A DNA stretch of 64,000 bases from Holothuria scabra (Eukaryota > Echinodermata > Holothuroidea > Aspidochirotida > Holothuriidae), in contig CM074195.1 in NCBI GenBank assembly GCA_037179385.1, positions 5,326,438 through 5,390,437 on the forward strand. Direction: 5' to 3'. The notes under the pieces are model-generated. The model worked only from the letters and a program-made list of their open reading frames with translations, was not told the origin of the DNA and searched no databases. Within the stretch, counting starts at the first letter, position 1; every line of letters begins with the position of its first letter. The translations under genes and the position numbers were made by a program. Of the stretch, positions 35,384 through 46,515 are shown piece by piece.

Positions 35384-35870
35384 ACAAATTTTTTTGTTTT
35401 GCTCCTTTTGCCATTTATTATATTGTCAAAATTAGTCATGGAATGGTTCCAACCACCCACTCCACCTCCTTGATTTCTGGTGCATTTTGATTGTCCTTAC
35501 CTTCGGTTTATTAAAAAAAGAAGGTGAAAATGGGGCCAAGCTCAACAACCAACGAAGGGCCAATACCCTGAAGCACAGAAGAAGACGAGCTGAGGAAAGA
35601 AATTTTTTGGGAGAAGTCCATCAACAAACCTTTGGCTTGTTTAACGAACTAGAGTTTCATTAAGTAGATTTGAGAAAAGTATTTTCGCGAAAAAACTGAA
35701 AAAATAGAGTTAGTTAAACAGTGAATTTAGGTGAAAAATAAGGTATTTCAATTAATAGAAACTTTATTGGTTTTTATATGCAAGGATCTGCCCTTTCTAC
35801 CATAACAAATGTCATCCCCGCAGTCTACTTACTAAGACCTCAACTACGTCAGAAAATTTCTCCGACAGTG
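35384..35870. other. Unassigned stretch
   Basis: No repeat partner or coding segment was recognised. Confidence 0.35.
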
Positions 35871-35875
35871 ATCCA

Positions 35876-36144
35876 TCGCGTGTTTGGTCTTACGGTAAGA
35901 ATATTTGCCTCTCACGCGGAAGGCCCGGGCTCGATTCCCAGGTCGAGTCATACCAAAGACTCTAAAAATGGAACCTACTGAAGTTGTGAGGGATGCTCAG
36001 CATAAGCAATTGGGCAGAGGAAACAAGCCAGTGAGCCACAGCTGAAAAAAGGGCCGTGGCTGGCTTGACTTGAACCAATTGGTTGGAAACTGGGCCGTAA
36101 AACTACATCTAACTAACTACTAACCAACTAACTAACTACTAACC
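35876..36144 (+). mobile_element. tRNA-derived SINE with (CTAA)n tail, copy 1
   Basis: The head carries polymerase III-like boxes: A-box-like TTTGGTCTTACGGTAAG and B-box GGCTCGATTCC. The anticodon-like loop CCTCTCACG and CCCGGGCTCGATTCCC resemble tRNA-Glu. The body contains GCCAGTGAGCCACAGCTG and GTTGGAAACTGGGCCGTAAA; the tail is (CTAA)n. It matches 40326-40577. Confidence 0.85.
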
Positions 36145-36424
36145 AATGGTAACTCTAAGTCGACAAGCTAAGAGTGTCACTAAGTGGGCGGGTAACGTTC
36201 CTTCCTGCATAACTTGAATTAAGTGCCACTTTGAAATGTTGTACTTTCCCAAGCACCTTCTTTTTACTATGATCTTATTGTAAATGGAGGATCACCTGCA
36301 GTTTATAACCTATACGACGATAAATATTATGCTCTACATATCTCAAATGTATCGGATTGCTCAACTAAATGTGTTTAAAACAAGATTTGGAGGTAATCTT
36401 CATGTTTTTCTTTCCGTGCTTAGT

Positions 36425-36675
36425 GCAGAGTGTAGATTTAATGCATTAGAGTGTTAAATCATTCCATGAATAGTGAAATTCACTCCAAAAAGGGTGCAAT
36501 CCACTCCAAGGGGTGTAACAATTCACCTTAACGGGTATAGCTCTTCATTAAGAGTGGCTCCAAAGGCACTCCATTAGGAGGGAAATTTCGCTCTTTTGGA
36601 GTGTACTTTACAACCGTCACTCTTAAACTCACTCTTCTAAAGTGTGAAATTTAACACTCTATTTTGGAGTTTGGG
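36425..36675. mobile_element. Fold-back GAGTGAA element, diverged copy
   Basis: Built of repeated TTCACTCC / GGAGTG words in inverted halves like 46975-47376, but eroded. Ends are approximate. Confidence 0.55.
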
Positions 36676-37131
36676 AAGGAGACACCCCAACTTTTGAAAA
36701 AAAATTACTGTGCGAAATTCAGTTTTCAAATAACGGTACATATTAATTTTTCTTGGGATATGGGGGAAACACTTGGAAAAGTCCTATAACTTATTTGACA
36801 TTTGATATTAGTCTTTTCCTTCATTTTGATGATGTAAAAATCGATTTTAATTTCTTCGTTTTAATTGTTCTTACTCAATGTAAAGCGCAGAAAAAACTAC
36901 GTTTCTCCAGTAGTGAAACAAAGGGTGCCAAATGAAGGTAGACCAAGAGTTGGCCTATATGTAATAGAGGAAGGCATAGAATGATAAATTGTTAAAGGGG
37001 AAAAGAAAAATGGGTGGGTGCTTTTGGCGCCCCTACGATTCCGGCATTAGCTGTCTTCGATTGAAAATATTGTCGTATGCCTATATGAATTTTTAGCCAA
37101 GTGTCGTATGTTAACAAAGGTCTCGCCCCAG
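36676..37131. other. Unassigned stretch
   Basis: Nothing supported; a 60-codon frame at 36753-36935 has no domain. Confidence 0.35.
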
Positions 37132-37282
37132 TAGCGTAGCCAAGATTGTCTCATGGGGGGTTGTAGAGGGAAAAGTCTAAAGGGACAGAGAAAAAACGGC
37201 TATTTTAAGAATTTTTTGCAAATAGTTTTTTTCAAAGTTGGGTCATGAAGGTTTCAACCCTGAACCCCCTGTGTCTACGCCA
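37132..37282. repeat. GCGTAGCCA-type short inverted-end repeat, copy 1
   Basis: Ends GTAGCGTAGCCAAGAT and, inverted, GGCGTAGACACAGG; the interior GGGTCATGAAGG is shared (inverted) with copies at 52954 and 53339. Confidence 0.5.
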
Positions 37283-38953
37283 ATGCCTCGCCCGTATTCG
37301 GCCTATAGAACTCAAGCAATTATTTAACCCTTTATAATCCCCTTTTCTCAATCCTGTTGTAGGGGATCGGAGTTTAGTTCGAGTATTGCATGTGTGAATT
37401 AGCCATGGGTTGTATATTTCTTGCTCCTATACGTCAGTCATGGCTGCACAAATGTTTAATCTGTTCTTACAAGAGGGCGACATTACCATACCAACTTAAA
37501 TAAGAGTGTTGTTGAATTCATGATAGTTGTTACTATATATTTTCAGTGCGAAAAGAAGTGGGGGAATATGGTCCCGATTGCATGGTTTCTAGAGCGAATA
37601 ATGGAGGTGGGTCCCTGAGGGGCTTTTCATCCAGTTCAGTACCACACAGAGTCGCACGAAGCTAGAAAATTTCTAGTGCAAAAATCTTACCATGCAAACC
37701 AAGTTCCTTATCCTTTCCACTCATGTCTAGTTTGTGTGTACCTTCATGGGTCTTCAGTCTTCACTTTTCCCAAGGGAGGCGCCAGAATGTCAAAATTTGG
37801 GGGAAAAACTAGGTTCATAGGATAATGTGCAGCGCGAAACCTAGTCCGCTGATCATTGTCCTAGCATAGGACAACGAGCAGCGCGAAACCTAGCCCAAAT
37901 CGTCCGTTCCTGGGGTGGCGGTCCAGAGAGCGAAGCCTCCGGTGTAGCAGGTTAGTCTAGCCGGCTGAGTACAGCAATACCCGGAAGCTTTGTGGATGAA
38001 AAATTAAGTCTCTGGAGAGTTATATCATTTATTTTTTTTTTTCGATTAATCCAACTCTTATAAAAGATCTCATTTGGGCAAGTGCAGTGCGGGAGGACAA
38101 AATGGGGGGGATCCCCATGTAGCCCCCCCCCCCCCTTTTAGCACCGCCACTGACCTTTCCCCTTCTCCACCATTTTCGTTTTTTTTTTATTTTTCCGTGG
38201 TCTCGGTTACACTCACCGGGACAGGTGACGATGTCGGTTTTAACCACCGGGACAATTTACCCATGATCCCCTCTAACAAAGCTACTAGCTGAGAACACCA
38301 TGAGTAAAAAAGAGGTATTTTGGGCCCACGTCGAGTCACATGCCCTTCTCTGCAAACAATTGCATTCTCGTAAAAACCAACCAGAAATTGACATTTTTAC
38401 ATGGCATTGTTTTTTTTTAATTTTCCTTTTTGCTCATTTTTCATCATGAATAATCATGAGCAACTTTCTGATATGAGAGATACGTGAGAGATATGAAAAA
38501 GACACGTCATATTTGGCTAACTTTGTTATCTTTATTTTGCAATCATCATTTCAATGACAGTCGTAACGTTATGTCCTGAAGGTCTTATTTTGCAAGTTTA
38601 TTTGAAGTTAAAATTTGAAATTGCTATCTTACAAGAAAGTAAGACATTATTGATATGGAGTTTAAAAAAGAAATGCTATATATTACACCGCATGCAAAGA
38701 GAGTGTTCTGGTGAAAACCTTCATTCATATAGCATAACACCACCGGTGTCACGGAGCTATAGGAATGTTGGTCAGAGGGGGGGGGGGGGGATTAGTTTGC
38801 AAGAGCGCTTTAAAACAGACAGTTAAAAACTTTAAAAAGGTGTCGATCGGCAGTTTTGGGTCCGTCAGGGGGCAGTCCTCCCTATCATATGGACGTTCCG
38901 CCACCGAGTACCAGGATATGTCCTTGAGCTATAACGTAAAGGAGGAGTTTTAA
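37283..38953. other. Unassigned stretch with G/C homopolymers
   Basis: Holds a tandem pair of GCAGCGCGAAACCTAG (about 37831 and 37871), a poly-C near 38124-38135 and a poly-G near 38777-38789. A short minus-strand exon-like frame before the donor at 37689-37690 was seen but not supported. Confidence 0.4.
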
Positions 38954-39249
38954 AGGACCAATTCTCTCACCCCAAACTGTACCAATCTCCTAGTCTTTTT
39001 ACTTAAGCCCCTACCATAATTGTCTGAAATTGATGCTCATGCAGAAACAATCTCTCAGTTTATTGCTCCAGGGTGACTATAGAAAAGCCCATTGTGTATA
39101 ATCAAAACACTAGTACCGTTCATGCAATGTAATATGTAAGCTTTGGTATTCTGCGTTGTTTGAATTAGCTGCCAATCAAAGAGCTAAGCCAATTGAGAAT
39201 TTCGGTAACCTCTACCAAAATTGTAGTTTGGGGTGAGAGGATTGGCCCT
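38954..39249 (+). mobile_element. TTAA MITE, family A, intact copy
   Basis: Ends AGGACCAATTCTCTCACCCC and, inverted, AGGGCCAATCCTCTCACCCC, with TTAA at 38950-38953 and 39250-39253. This copy defines the family for the eroded ones at 12.7, 18.7 and 46.8-47.5 kb. Confidence 0.85.
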
Positions 39250-39253
39250 TTAA

Positions 39254-39490
39254 AAACATTTATTCCACACCCCAGACTTATTTTCTTCTAGCCCCTCCCA
39301 TAATTGTCTAACCTAAAATCTCCACTTCATCAAGACAAAGTGCCAGTTTACTGTTTTACGTATATCCTACCCTGGTGAGTATATACAATGCTCTTGTAAT
39401 ACTGTGTGGAGTATGAGACTACTCTGTTTTGTTTTTCTAATTTGATGACAAAGAGCTGTACCACTTGAGAATTTCTGTAAATTAATGCCT
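39254..39490 (+). mobile_element. Second family A-like TTAA MITE, back-to-back
   Basis: Begins at the TTAA that closes the preceding copy and ends before TTAA at 39491-39494. The interior follows the family A order (TAATTGTCTAA, CAGTTTACTG, AAAGAGCTG, TTGAGAATTTCTG) with heavy divergence. Confidence 0.65.
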
Positions 39491-39539
39491 TTAAACAGGA
39501 CATGGTAGGGACTAGAGGTGAATATGTTGGGGAAATAGA

Positions 39540-39835
39540 ACTGTCTGAATGAGAACATTTGACCAATAAAGGACACTAACATTTGCTCTGAACTTTTTGG
39601 AAACAACAGCTAGATCGCTCATGTTTTCTTCATATTTCTTTTCAACGGAAGTATCTGTCATAATATTGCCGGGGCTAGAAGTATGCCATATTAAAGGTAA
39701 ACCAAGAAGTTACTGGAAAAAATTTCACAGTCGAGGAGGCAACTTATTATCACATGATTCTCAAAAGCTATCATGAAACTGGACAGTCTACTTCACTCAT
39801 CGCTCATTTAAGCTGTGAAAATCGCTACCGTCCAA
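39540..39835 (-). mobile_element. Family B-like MITE, degenerate
   Basis: AAAGGTAAACCAAGAAGTTACT, AAATTTCACAGT and ATCACATGATTCTCAAAAGC follow family B order. Termini are eroded and the orientation is tentative. Confidence 0.5.
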
Positions 39836-40314
39836 CTTCTTATTTGTTTTTCTTTGCCTACCTTCCTCCGTCAATATGTTCCTCATTCTAGATTAATCTC
39901 TGTATGGGAAACACTTTAAGATATCTAACTTGAAAAACCTTTTGCACTAGCATATAATTCCAACAAGTTTTTCTTGACTACTAGACGGGCATGTAACTAT
40001 TGACAATAGCTTTACTCAAACTTAAATAAAAAAAATGGCAAATGATGCAACTTACTAGGTAACTCTTTAAACGAACATGTTTTGCTTTTAAGGAAATGTG
40101 CACTTTTATTTAAAACTTTTTTACTTTTTTGAATGCGTTGTCCCTACATTTAAAGTGCCTCATTTAAAGAAAAAAGTTAAAACAGCCGAGACATGATTTT
40201 GAATAAGGGGGATCTCCTGTTTCTTGGAGCAGGGAGCCGCAAGAGACCCTGCTAGAAGTAGTCCCGCGTCATGAAATCAGTCTTTAAAAATACTTGATGT
40301 AAAGTGGTTGTCCT
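39836..40314. other. Unassigned stretch
   Basis: No repeat partner or gene was recognised. Confidence 0.35.
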
Positions 40315-40325
40315 TACGAATGAAA

Positions 40326-40577
40326 CCACGTGTTGGGTCTAACGATAAGAGCACCCGCCTCTCACGCGGAAGGCCCGGGTTCTGTTCCCAGGTCGAGTCA
40401 TACTAAAGACTCTAAAATGGAACCTACTGCCGTTGTGCATGATGCTCCGCATAAGCAATGGAGTAGGGAAAACAAGCCAGTGAGCCACAACTGGAGAAAA
40501 AAAAAAGGCCGCGGTCGGCTCGACTTGAACCAATAGGTTGGAAACTGGGCCGTAAAACTCTATCTAATTAACTAGCC
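40326..40577 (+). mobile_element. tRNA-derived SINE, copy 2, with 11-bp target duplication
   Basis: Same head (GGGTCTAACGATAAGAGC; GGTTCTGTTCCC) and body as 35876-36144. Flanked by a perfect TACGAATGAAA (40315-40325 and 40578-40588), the signature of LINE-mediated integration. The tail is short (CTAATTAACTAG). Confidence 0.95.
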
Positions 40578-40588
40578 TACGAATGAAA

Positions 40589-41823
40589 TCATCTTTTCTA
40601 CTAATCACATGAATGAAAATTTCTGTGTAGACATAACTAGAACCATTTTCGCCAGATATGTTCTCAAATATGAGGGATTTGGCGGCATTATTTAGTTTTC
40701 AAAGCAATATCAGAGTGAAAAATCAGTCAAATGACAAATTTTCAAATAGCCTGTTGGGGGCCCTCATCCCCGGATTTCCTCCTATGCCTAGATTATTGAT
40801 AACTTTTAAAGGGGATGTTTCGAAGAGAATATAAAATAATCATTAATCACAGACATTTTCAACAGTTTTTTGTTTTGGTTGGCCTCTGCCTGTTAACGGT
40901 GATTATTTTGGATAGATGCGCACTGTCTAACAAGGTGTTTCTTGATTGGCTATTGCCATTGTAATGTGCCGATTTTATTCTTTGCTAGGGTAAGTGGTAA
41001 GGGATTAGGGATTACCACTATCGTTAGCCAGTTGGGAAATTTGTTACACAGTGGGCAACGCCCCATTATTTCCCTTGTTTTCTCACCGATTCCGTCTCCT
41101 ACACACCTTTTCACTTGATTTTGTTCCTCTGTAACATTGTCGGTATAATAGAAACATTCAGAGTACAGTATCTTTCATTTTTACTCGAAAAGTATCAAAT
41201 ACAAGTCAGAACGAATCTGACAGAATATCAATGTTCAGTTACGTGCATTTTCTATTTGTAAGTTACACGATTTTTTTGTAATCAGGAAGAACCGACGTAA
41301 AAGGAACCAAACGAAATGGCGCCCTCTTCTAGAGGAACCAAAGGAACATAAAGACATGTTGTTCGTTACATAAACCACTAATTTTCTACACCAAGTTACT
41401 TTACCTTACATAATTGGAAACTTTATAAAAATTCTTACAGGAAACTAAACGGTAAGCTTTTTGCTTTTCTTTAGCATATGGCCATATGTATACTTTGAGA
41501 AGGAAAGAAAAAGGAATTTGGAATAAATGTTACTCATAGATGAGTTTTCTGGGGAGCTTTTGGTATAGAAATCCGTCTCCCTGCTATTTTAAACACCATT
41601 TGGGTGCTGCTTGCTCCCTCTTTGTAGCACAATGACATGACAATCGACTTGCATTGAGAAGCGACCTTGAACGCAGGAAACGAGATGGCACAACCCGTCA
41701 CGTTCCCATTTGTTGCAATGGTCCTTCAGTGCATCCACAGTACATTCTTCAAACTGTTGCTGATGCTGTGACAGAGTGCAGACCAGATAACCCCCTGGAA
41801 AGGAAAGGTGACAGTATATTTAA
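40589..41823. other. Unassigned stretch; old repeat at 40895-41060 and a weak plus-strand frame
   Basis: About 40895-40965 (GATGCGCACTGTCTAACAAG and GATTGGCTATTGCCATTG) recurs inverted near 50345-50410, and 40995-41060 resembles 58315-58385. A plus-strand frame (about 41654-41810, RRKRDGTTRHVPICCNG) ends at a possible GTGACA donor; too weak to call an exon. Confidence 0.4.
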
Positions 41824-42035
41824 AGATGGAGTTTCGTCATGAAAAAAATTCTAAAAACGCAAGCCTTCGGTAACCTATTCACGGATTACATCACGACTAT
41901 GTGACTTCATAATTTATATCTAAAATATTCATATTTCAGATATTAATTATGAAGTCACATGGTCGTGACGTAATCGGTGAAAAGGTTACAGAAGGCTTGC
42001 CTATTCACATTTTTTTTCATGACGACACTCCATCT
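41824..42035. mobile_element. Palindromic TTAA MITE, 212 bp
   Basis: Ends AGATGGAGTTTCGTCATG and, inverted, AGATGGAGTGTCGTCATG, with TTAA at 41820-41823 and 42036-42039. The arms stay inverted almost to the centre (CATAATTTATATC...GATATTAATTATG). Confidence 0.85.
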
Positions 42036-42066
42036 TTAAAGTCTACACATAAAGTCTATAATTGGA

Positions 42067-42199
<133 letters not shown>

Positions 42200-42204
42200 G
42201 GTTG

Positions 42205-42724
42205 CGAAATAAATCTTATTCATTCAACTCCCATTGCCATAGCACACTCCATAGTTGAGATGTTAAAAGTTGAAAATTTATTCATTTGAAACAAATAAGC
42301 CCATTGCGCAATAATTTATGACTTTCTTGTTGTACAATTCACTCTACCTACTTTGTTTCCCCCTTAAAATTAAAAATACTGCTATGACCCTTAATACTTC
42401 CTATTTGCTTGCATAGCATGTGTTGAACAGAGAGTGCTTAAATAATTACACCACCCCATAAGGGTAAGAGTGCCATCACCCCTTGATTCAAGTTGCAGCA
42501 ACTTTAAGAAAAACAAAGAAATACAAAGATTGTAATTTGAGTAGTGTAACAATGCCATCACAAATTATTGTGCAATGTTCCAATTTTAAGTTTAGTGAAT
42601 AAATTTCAACATTTCATATCTCGACTTAGGAATGTGCTTTGAAGATTGGAGTTATAACTGTTCGAAATCATTGTTTATGTTCTTTTATATACATATTTGT
42701 TTTTTTTTTTACTTGAGAAACACT
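42205..42724 (+). mobile_element. TTAA-type element, family D, copy 3
   Basis: Interior closely follows 23628-24166; the right end ACTTGAGAAACACT is followed by TTAA. The left end runs into the (TA)n tract, which may have grown from its terminus. Confidence 0.65.
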
Positions 42725-42799
42725 TTAAGTGACGGTACACTTAATAGAATCTTCTTCAAGCATTTGGAGTAAGGAAACTTGCTTCTAAATATTCGCTGT

Positions 42800-42834
42800 C
42801 TACGTCTTTTTTTCAACACAAATGTGGGTAAATC
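42800..42834 (-). CDS. METTL27: Tentative C-terminal exon of the METTL27-like gene
   Basis: A good acceptor (CTCTTGTCCATTGGCAG) at 42851-42835 opens a phase-1 frame, as needed after 44110-44202, giving GGFTHICVEKKT then TAG. GG-F..ICV..K is where methyltransferases of this group have the strand after the GG turn, so it is plausible. It would end the protein some 50 residues earlier than human METTL27. Alternatively the true last exons lie further left, or this is chance. Confidence 0.3.
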
Positions 42835-43204
42835 CTGCCAATGGACAAGAGAGTTGTCAGAAAGATAATGAACGAATAAGCCCCTCGGAAAAAGGTTACA
42901 AACGCCACAACCCTATTGCCAAAACAACACTTTTTGTATCTTTTTGTCAGTTCACCTGGTTACTGAAGAACAAACCAAATAACCAATCTTACTTCTAACA
43001 CTAACCTTCCATATGAAACAATACATCTGCGTCCATGCGCCTCAAATATAATCACGTGCTCATGCTGTTGAAATGTGCGAACTTGGTTCCCTACAATCCT
43101 AACAGATATACAAATTCTGGACAAATTCTGGATGGAAAATGGTGGGGCGGGGTAACCACATATGGTAAGGTTTGCAAGTATGGTATACTTACATACTTCG
43201 TAGC

Positions 43205-43250
43205 GGTACTGGTTGGAAACTGCAGGGCCGTAAAACTCCATCTAACTAAC
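43205..43250 (+). mobile_element. SINE 3'-tail fragment
   Basis: GGTTGGAAACTGCAGGGCCGTAAAACTCC followed by CTAACTAAC, as in the SINE 3' ends. Confidence 0.6.
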
Positions 43251-43344
43251 CTCATAGCGGTACTTGTTAGTAGCTAGACTATACACTGACCAAAATAACA
43301 AACCTAGATCTTATGGAGTTAGTTTTTAGATGAAATTTTATTAA

Positions 43345-43747
43345 GGAATTCCTATGCATGGTCAGAGCATAGTATCCGTAGATTGTCGCCACCGTCAGTT
43401 TGAGGAAGGGCGTAGCAAGGCCTTCTGCTATGGTTTGTGTGTAAAAGTTTGGACTTGCTCAAGTACTCCAAATCAACAAATTTTGCAAGAAACTTGAAAC
43501 GTTTTCAAAATAATACAAAGTTAGATCAAAATCAGATCAAAACCATTGTACTGCAGTCATATGATATTTTTTCCTATTCAAGTTAAACTTTTGTTTAAAA
43601 TATGACAGAGTCGTCGTCAAATCATAAAAATTTTTGGTTCACGGCGGCCAACTTGGTGCACTTTTATTGCCCCAGTCGTTGGCGACAATCTACGGACATA
43701 GGACGTACACGTTACATGCTCTGTCCGTGTGTATAGGAAGTCCATGG
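43345..43747 (+). mobile_element. TIR element, family E, copy 1
   Basis: Direct-orientation partner of 44899-45290. Ends GGAATTCCTATGCATGGTCA and, inverted, GGACTTCCTATACACACGG. Shared interior TTTGGACTTGCTCAAGT and CAGAGTCGTCGTCAAATCA. Less intact than copy 2. Confidence 0.7.
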
Positions 43748-43756
43748 ATATTACGG

Positions 43757-43832
43757 CTAAGTTTTTAATCAATTGATTTAAGTCGGGTCGACCTCGGCTT
43801 TTTCCATGTGTTGCACACTGGCTCATGTGATA
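43757..43832 (-). mobile_element. SINE fragment, minus strand
   Basis: The reverse complement reads GAGCCAGTGTGCAACACATGG, then AAAAAGCCGAGGTCGACCCG, matching the SINE body with decay. Confidence 0.5.
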
Positions 43833-44109
43833 TTGAAGGGAAAATGGGGTCACACGGGGCCCAAGTTAAATTATTTGTAGGAGAGTTTCAGCTATTTCAT
43901 AAATGGCGCCCTCGAAATCAGGTATCAGGTGACGATAGTTATTGTGAAATTCAATAGGAATGAGTGCTTGATTTACATTGAATTTGCAATTGTCTCGAAA
44001 TATCATGAAAAGGCACTTTGAAGCAAAATGAGAAGAACATTGTGAGTTTTATTTGTTGTTGTTCAAAGAACGTTTTATGTTATGAACCTGAATAAGATGT
44101 ATATATTAC
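43833..44109. other. Intron of the METTL27-like gene
   Basis: No repeat was recognised between the SINE fragment and the donor at 44109-44108. Confidence 0.4.
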
Positions 44110-44202
44110 CCTTCTTAATGGTTCGAATCATTGTCGGGAGAGCTGCAATGGGTATGTGTCCTCTACCTAGACAACCAGCTGCCACGCCGTGATCGTAAGT
44201 AT
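44110..44202 (-). CDS. METTL27: METTL27-like methyltransferase, exon 5
   Basis: Minus strand: a TTTTCAG acceptor (44205-44203), 93 bases, then a GTAATA donor (44109-44108). It starts with two bases completing the Asp codon left by the microexon and encodes TYDHGVAAGCLGRGHIPIAA, then LPTMIRTIKK, plus one base. In human METTL27 the equivalent stretch is the T-F-D-A-V strand, a G-x(4-5)-G-Q/H-I/V-P turn and the helix before K-P-G-G; the order here is the same. This is the motif IV and post-IV part of the Rossmann-like fold. The last base supplies the first G of the expected GG. No substrate can be inferred. Confidence 0.8.
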
Positions 44203-44898
44203 CTGAAAATAAAAATTAGTTGAAAAGAAATTCAGTCATTCACCCCGTATGGCCTACATGGAATAGATCTAGGGACTTATGAACAACTGATGTGCGGAAA
44301 ATATGGGTTAATTGCATAACATTCTCTATGTATGTGGGCTCTCCTTAAAATTCCGGGTGCAAAACCAAATGGCCTGTATAGGACAATATAAGTTTGCTAC
44401 CTACCTACTTGAAAACTTTATCCTAACATATTCGGGTTTTACCCTGCTAGAAATCTTATAGAGCAAAAGTATTTGTTATGCCCATGTGTCATGATGTCGA
44501 ATTAATTTGTACGAATATGTGTAAGCCTACATGTTCTTAATTAGCGGTCTGCGACATCACTGAGACCCCAGTCAAATCAAATTAACCCTTTACCGTTGTG
44601 CTCCAATCGGGGCATATTTGCGCGCCTCGGGAGTGGGTGGAAAAGCGGACGTAGCACGCCCCGCATCAGCTTCCGTAGGCAATTGACCCCGTGACCTTAA
44701 ACTATTGTCTCTCTCGTTGTTGTGGCCAAAAGGTCGAGAAACTTCTTATCTAACTAACTAGGCTGACCAAAACGATCAACACCTTTGAATAGTACATCAT
44801 CGGCAAACAAGAGCCATATATTAAAACATACGGTTATGCTGTGACCCTCGTGAGCACGCCCTCTATCTTCAGAATCAGAAGAAATATCTGGAACTACG
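44203..44898. other. Intron of the METTL27-like gene
   Basis: Mostly unique. GGTCGAGAAACTTCTTATCTAACTAAC near 44733-44760 may be another SINE tail. Confidence 0.35.
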
Positions 44899-45290
44899 CA
44901 CGGACTTCCAATACATGGGCAGAGCATACTGCACAGTACATTGTCGCTTCCGTACGTGTGAGAAAAAGCGCGCCAAGGTGGCCTCTGCTATTATTTTGTG
45001 TAAAAGTTTGGACTTGCTCAAGTCAATTCCCAGATTTTGCAAGAAAGTTGAAATATTTTTGGAATATGGCAAGGTAAGGTCAAAATCGCTTCACGTGTTG
45101 CAGGAATATGATACTGTTTCCCATTCAAGTTTAAATTTTGTTTAAAATATAACAGAGTCGTCATCAAATCAGACAATTCATAGCTTCACGGTGGCCATCT
45201 TTATGCGCCTTTTTTTTGTCCCAAACAGTGGAGACAATCTGCGGATAGGACGTGCACGTTACATGCTCTGTCCATGTATAGAAGTCCGTG
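44899..45290 (+). mobile_element. TIR element, family E, copy 2
   Basis: Ends CACGGACTTCCAATACATGG and, inverted, CACGGACTTCTATACATGG. Inverted CAGAGCAT / ATGCTCTG and ACAATCTGCGGA words lie just inside. Same orientation as 43345-43747. Target duplication not clear. It lies in the intron of the METTL27-like gene. Confidence 0.75.
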
Positions 45291-45763
45291 GTACGACGTT
45301 GTTTCTGAGGGAAGTCTTACTGCAAATGTCAACTGTTGAGGAGCGCCCTGAGTTTAATCCTAGCAGCTAGGGGAAATTTAACATCTTGATCATGATTTGT
45401 TCAATTTGACTTCTAATACTTAATGCGTGGAAATTTTTACTTGCTTGAAAACGGAAACGAACGAAACAAAGTCCCTAACTTAAACCGGAACTTCACTAAA
45501 ACCACGTCATTCACACAGTACCTAATAATGACAGCCAAATTATACGTTGTAAAAGTTATATACATGTGGAACCGCATTAAAATCCCAGAAGAATATCGAA
45601 GTAACTATCAAAATTACAGGAGTGGAATTTTACTGGATGATTTCCATTTTACACTTGTATCAGAATAAAGGTCACGGTGAGCTAAACATGCAAATGTGTG
45701 CCGTCAAAAGTTGGACCCCACAAACGTACTTAATTTTCCCCTTTTTGTCCATCCTTTACTTAC

Positions 45764-45784
45764 CATCACGTATTTGTATCTGGT
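45764..45784 (-). CDS. METTL27: METTL27-like methyltransferase, 21-nt microexon
   Basis: Minus strand: a strong acceptor (CTCTGTCTCTCAG, ending 45785) and a consensus donor (G|GTAAGTA, GT at 45763-45762) bracket exactly 21 bases. Splicing phase 1 to phase 1 adds seven residues and turns SFVND-DTYDHG into SFVND-DQIQIRD-DTYDHG. The added text gives the hydrophobic-acidic lead-in expected before the T-Y-D strand in METTL27-type enzymes (human: a Pro/Leu-rich turn, then T-F-D-A-V). Exons 3 and 5 would also join in frame without it, so alternative inclusion is possible. Confidence 0.7.
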
Positions 45785-46515
45785 CTGAGAGACAGAGATT
45801 TATTATGGAGGGCAAGCTTGTACTCTTAAAAAACTATGAATATCCCCATCCCAACTGTAAATTACCTGATTAGTAACTAGGTGATGTTTCATGAGGGGTT
45901 AACAAAAAAGAGGCTGACTTTGTGGGAGGTACTGAGGTGTGGGACACCCCACATTTTTATACTCACATTAGCAATAGAATTTCTCAAGAAACCATCGAAA
46001 AAATTGAAAAAAAAATAAATAACAAAAACTTCTGACCATCTGATGTTGAGGATTTTTTTTAAACTACATATCAAATACAAAGATATCCTCTTGGTGGCAT
46101 TTAACCATAACTTTCGTGCAGGTTATACGTTAGAAGATTTTATATTCGAAGTACTTTTGCCTTAAATTCAGTCCTATAAAAATGGACCAAAGGGCGCTCC
46201 TAACCCTAAAGTAGCGGAGACTAAAAATTACAGCATTACTTCATTGATACATCTTAAAACGTCTCTTCATTAAGAAAAAGGTCCCTACAGAAGTCTCTGA
46301 CTAGGGCTCGTTACGCTATTGAAGAGAAGCCACACACCCTCCGTTTGTCAGTACAATATGACGAGATGAGCCGTAGAATGTCACGTGATTTCACCAGTCG
46401 TCAAACTCTTAAATGCTTATCTTTTTTCAGTTAGGTAAGTCTGAGTGAGAAAACAACTCTTTTTAATGCAGTCATGAAAACGTGTATGAAAGTTTTCAAG
46501 TTTTCAGTCTCATAC
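45785..46515. other. Intron between microexon and exon 3
   Basis: No repeat partner was recognised. Confidence 0.4.

Noticed and set aside
35876..35950. Functional tRNA gene
   Set aside because: The tRNA-like head continues into a SINE body and tail, and a second copy has a target duplication.
37689..37760. Minus-strand exon (THEGTHKLDMSGKDKELG) before a GTAAGA donor
   Set aside because: The acceptor is poor (no polypyrimidine tract) and the phases fit no neighbour.
42960..43241. Minus-strand frame with an acceptor at about 43094 as the METTL27 C-terminus
   Set aside because: The phase would fit, but the residues (NQVRTFQQHEH) do not resemble the expected strand and the frame runs into SINE tail sequence.
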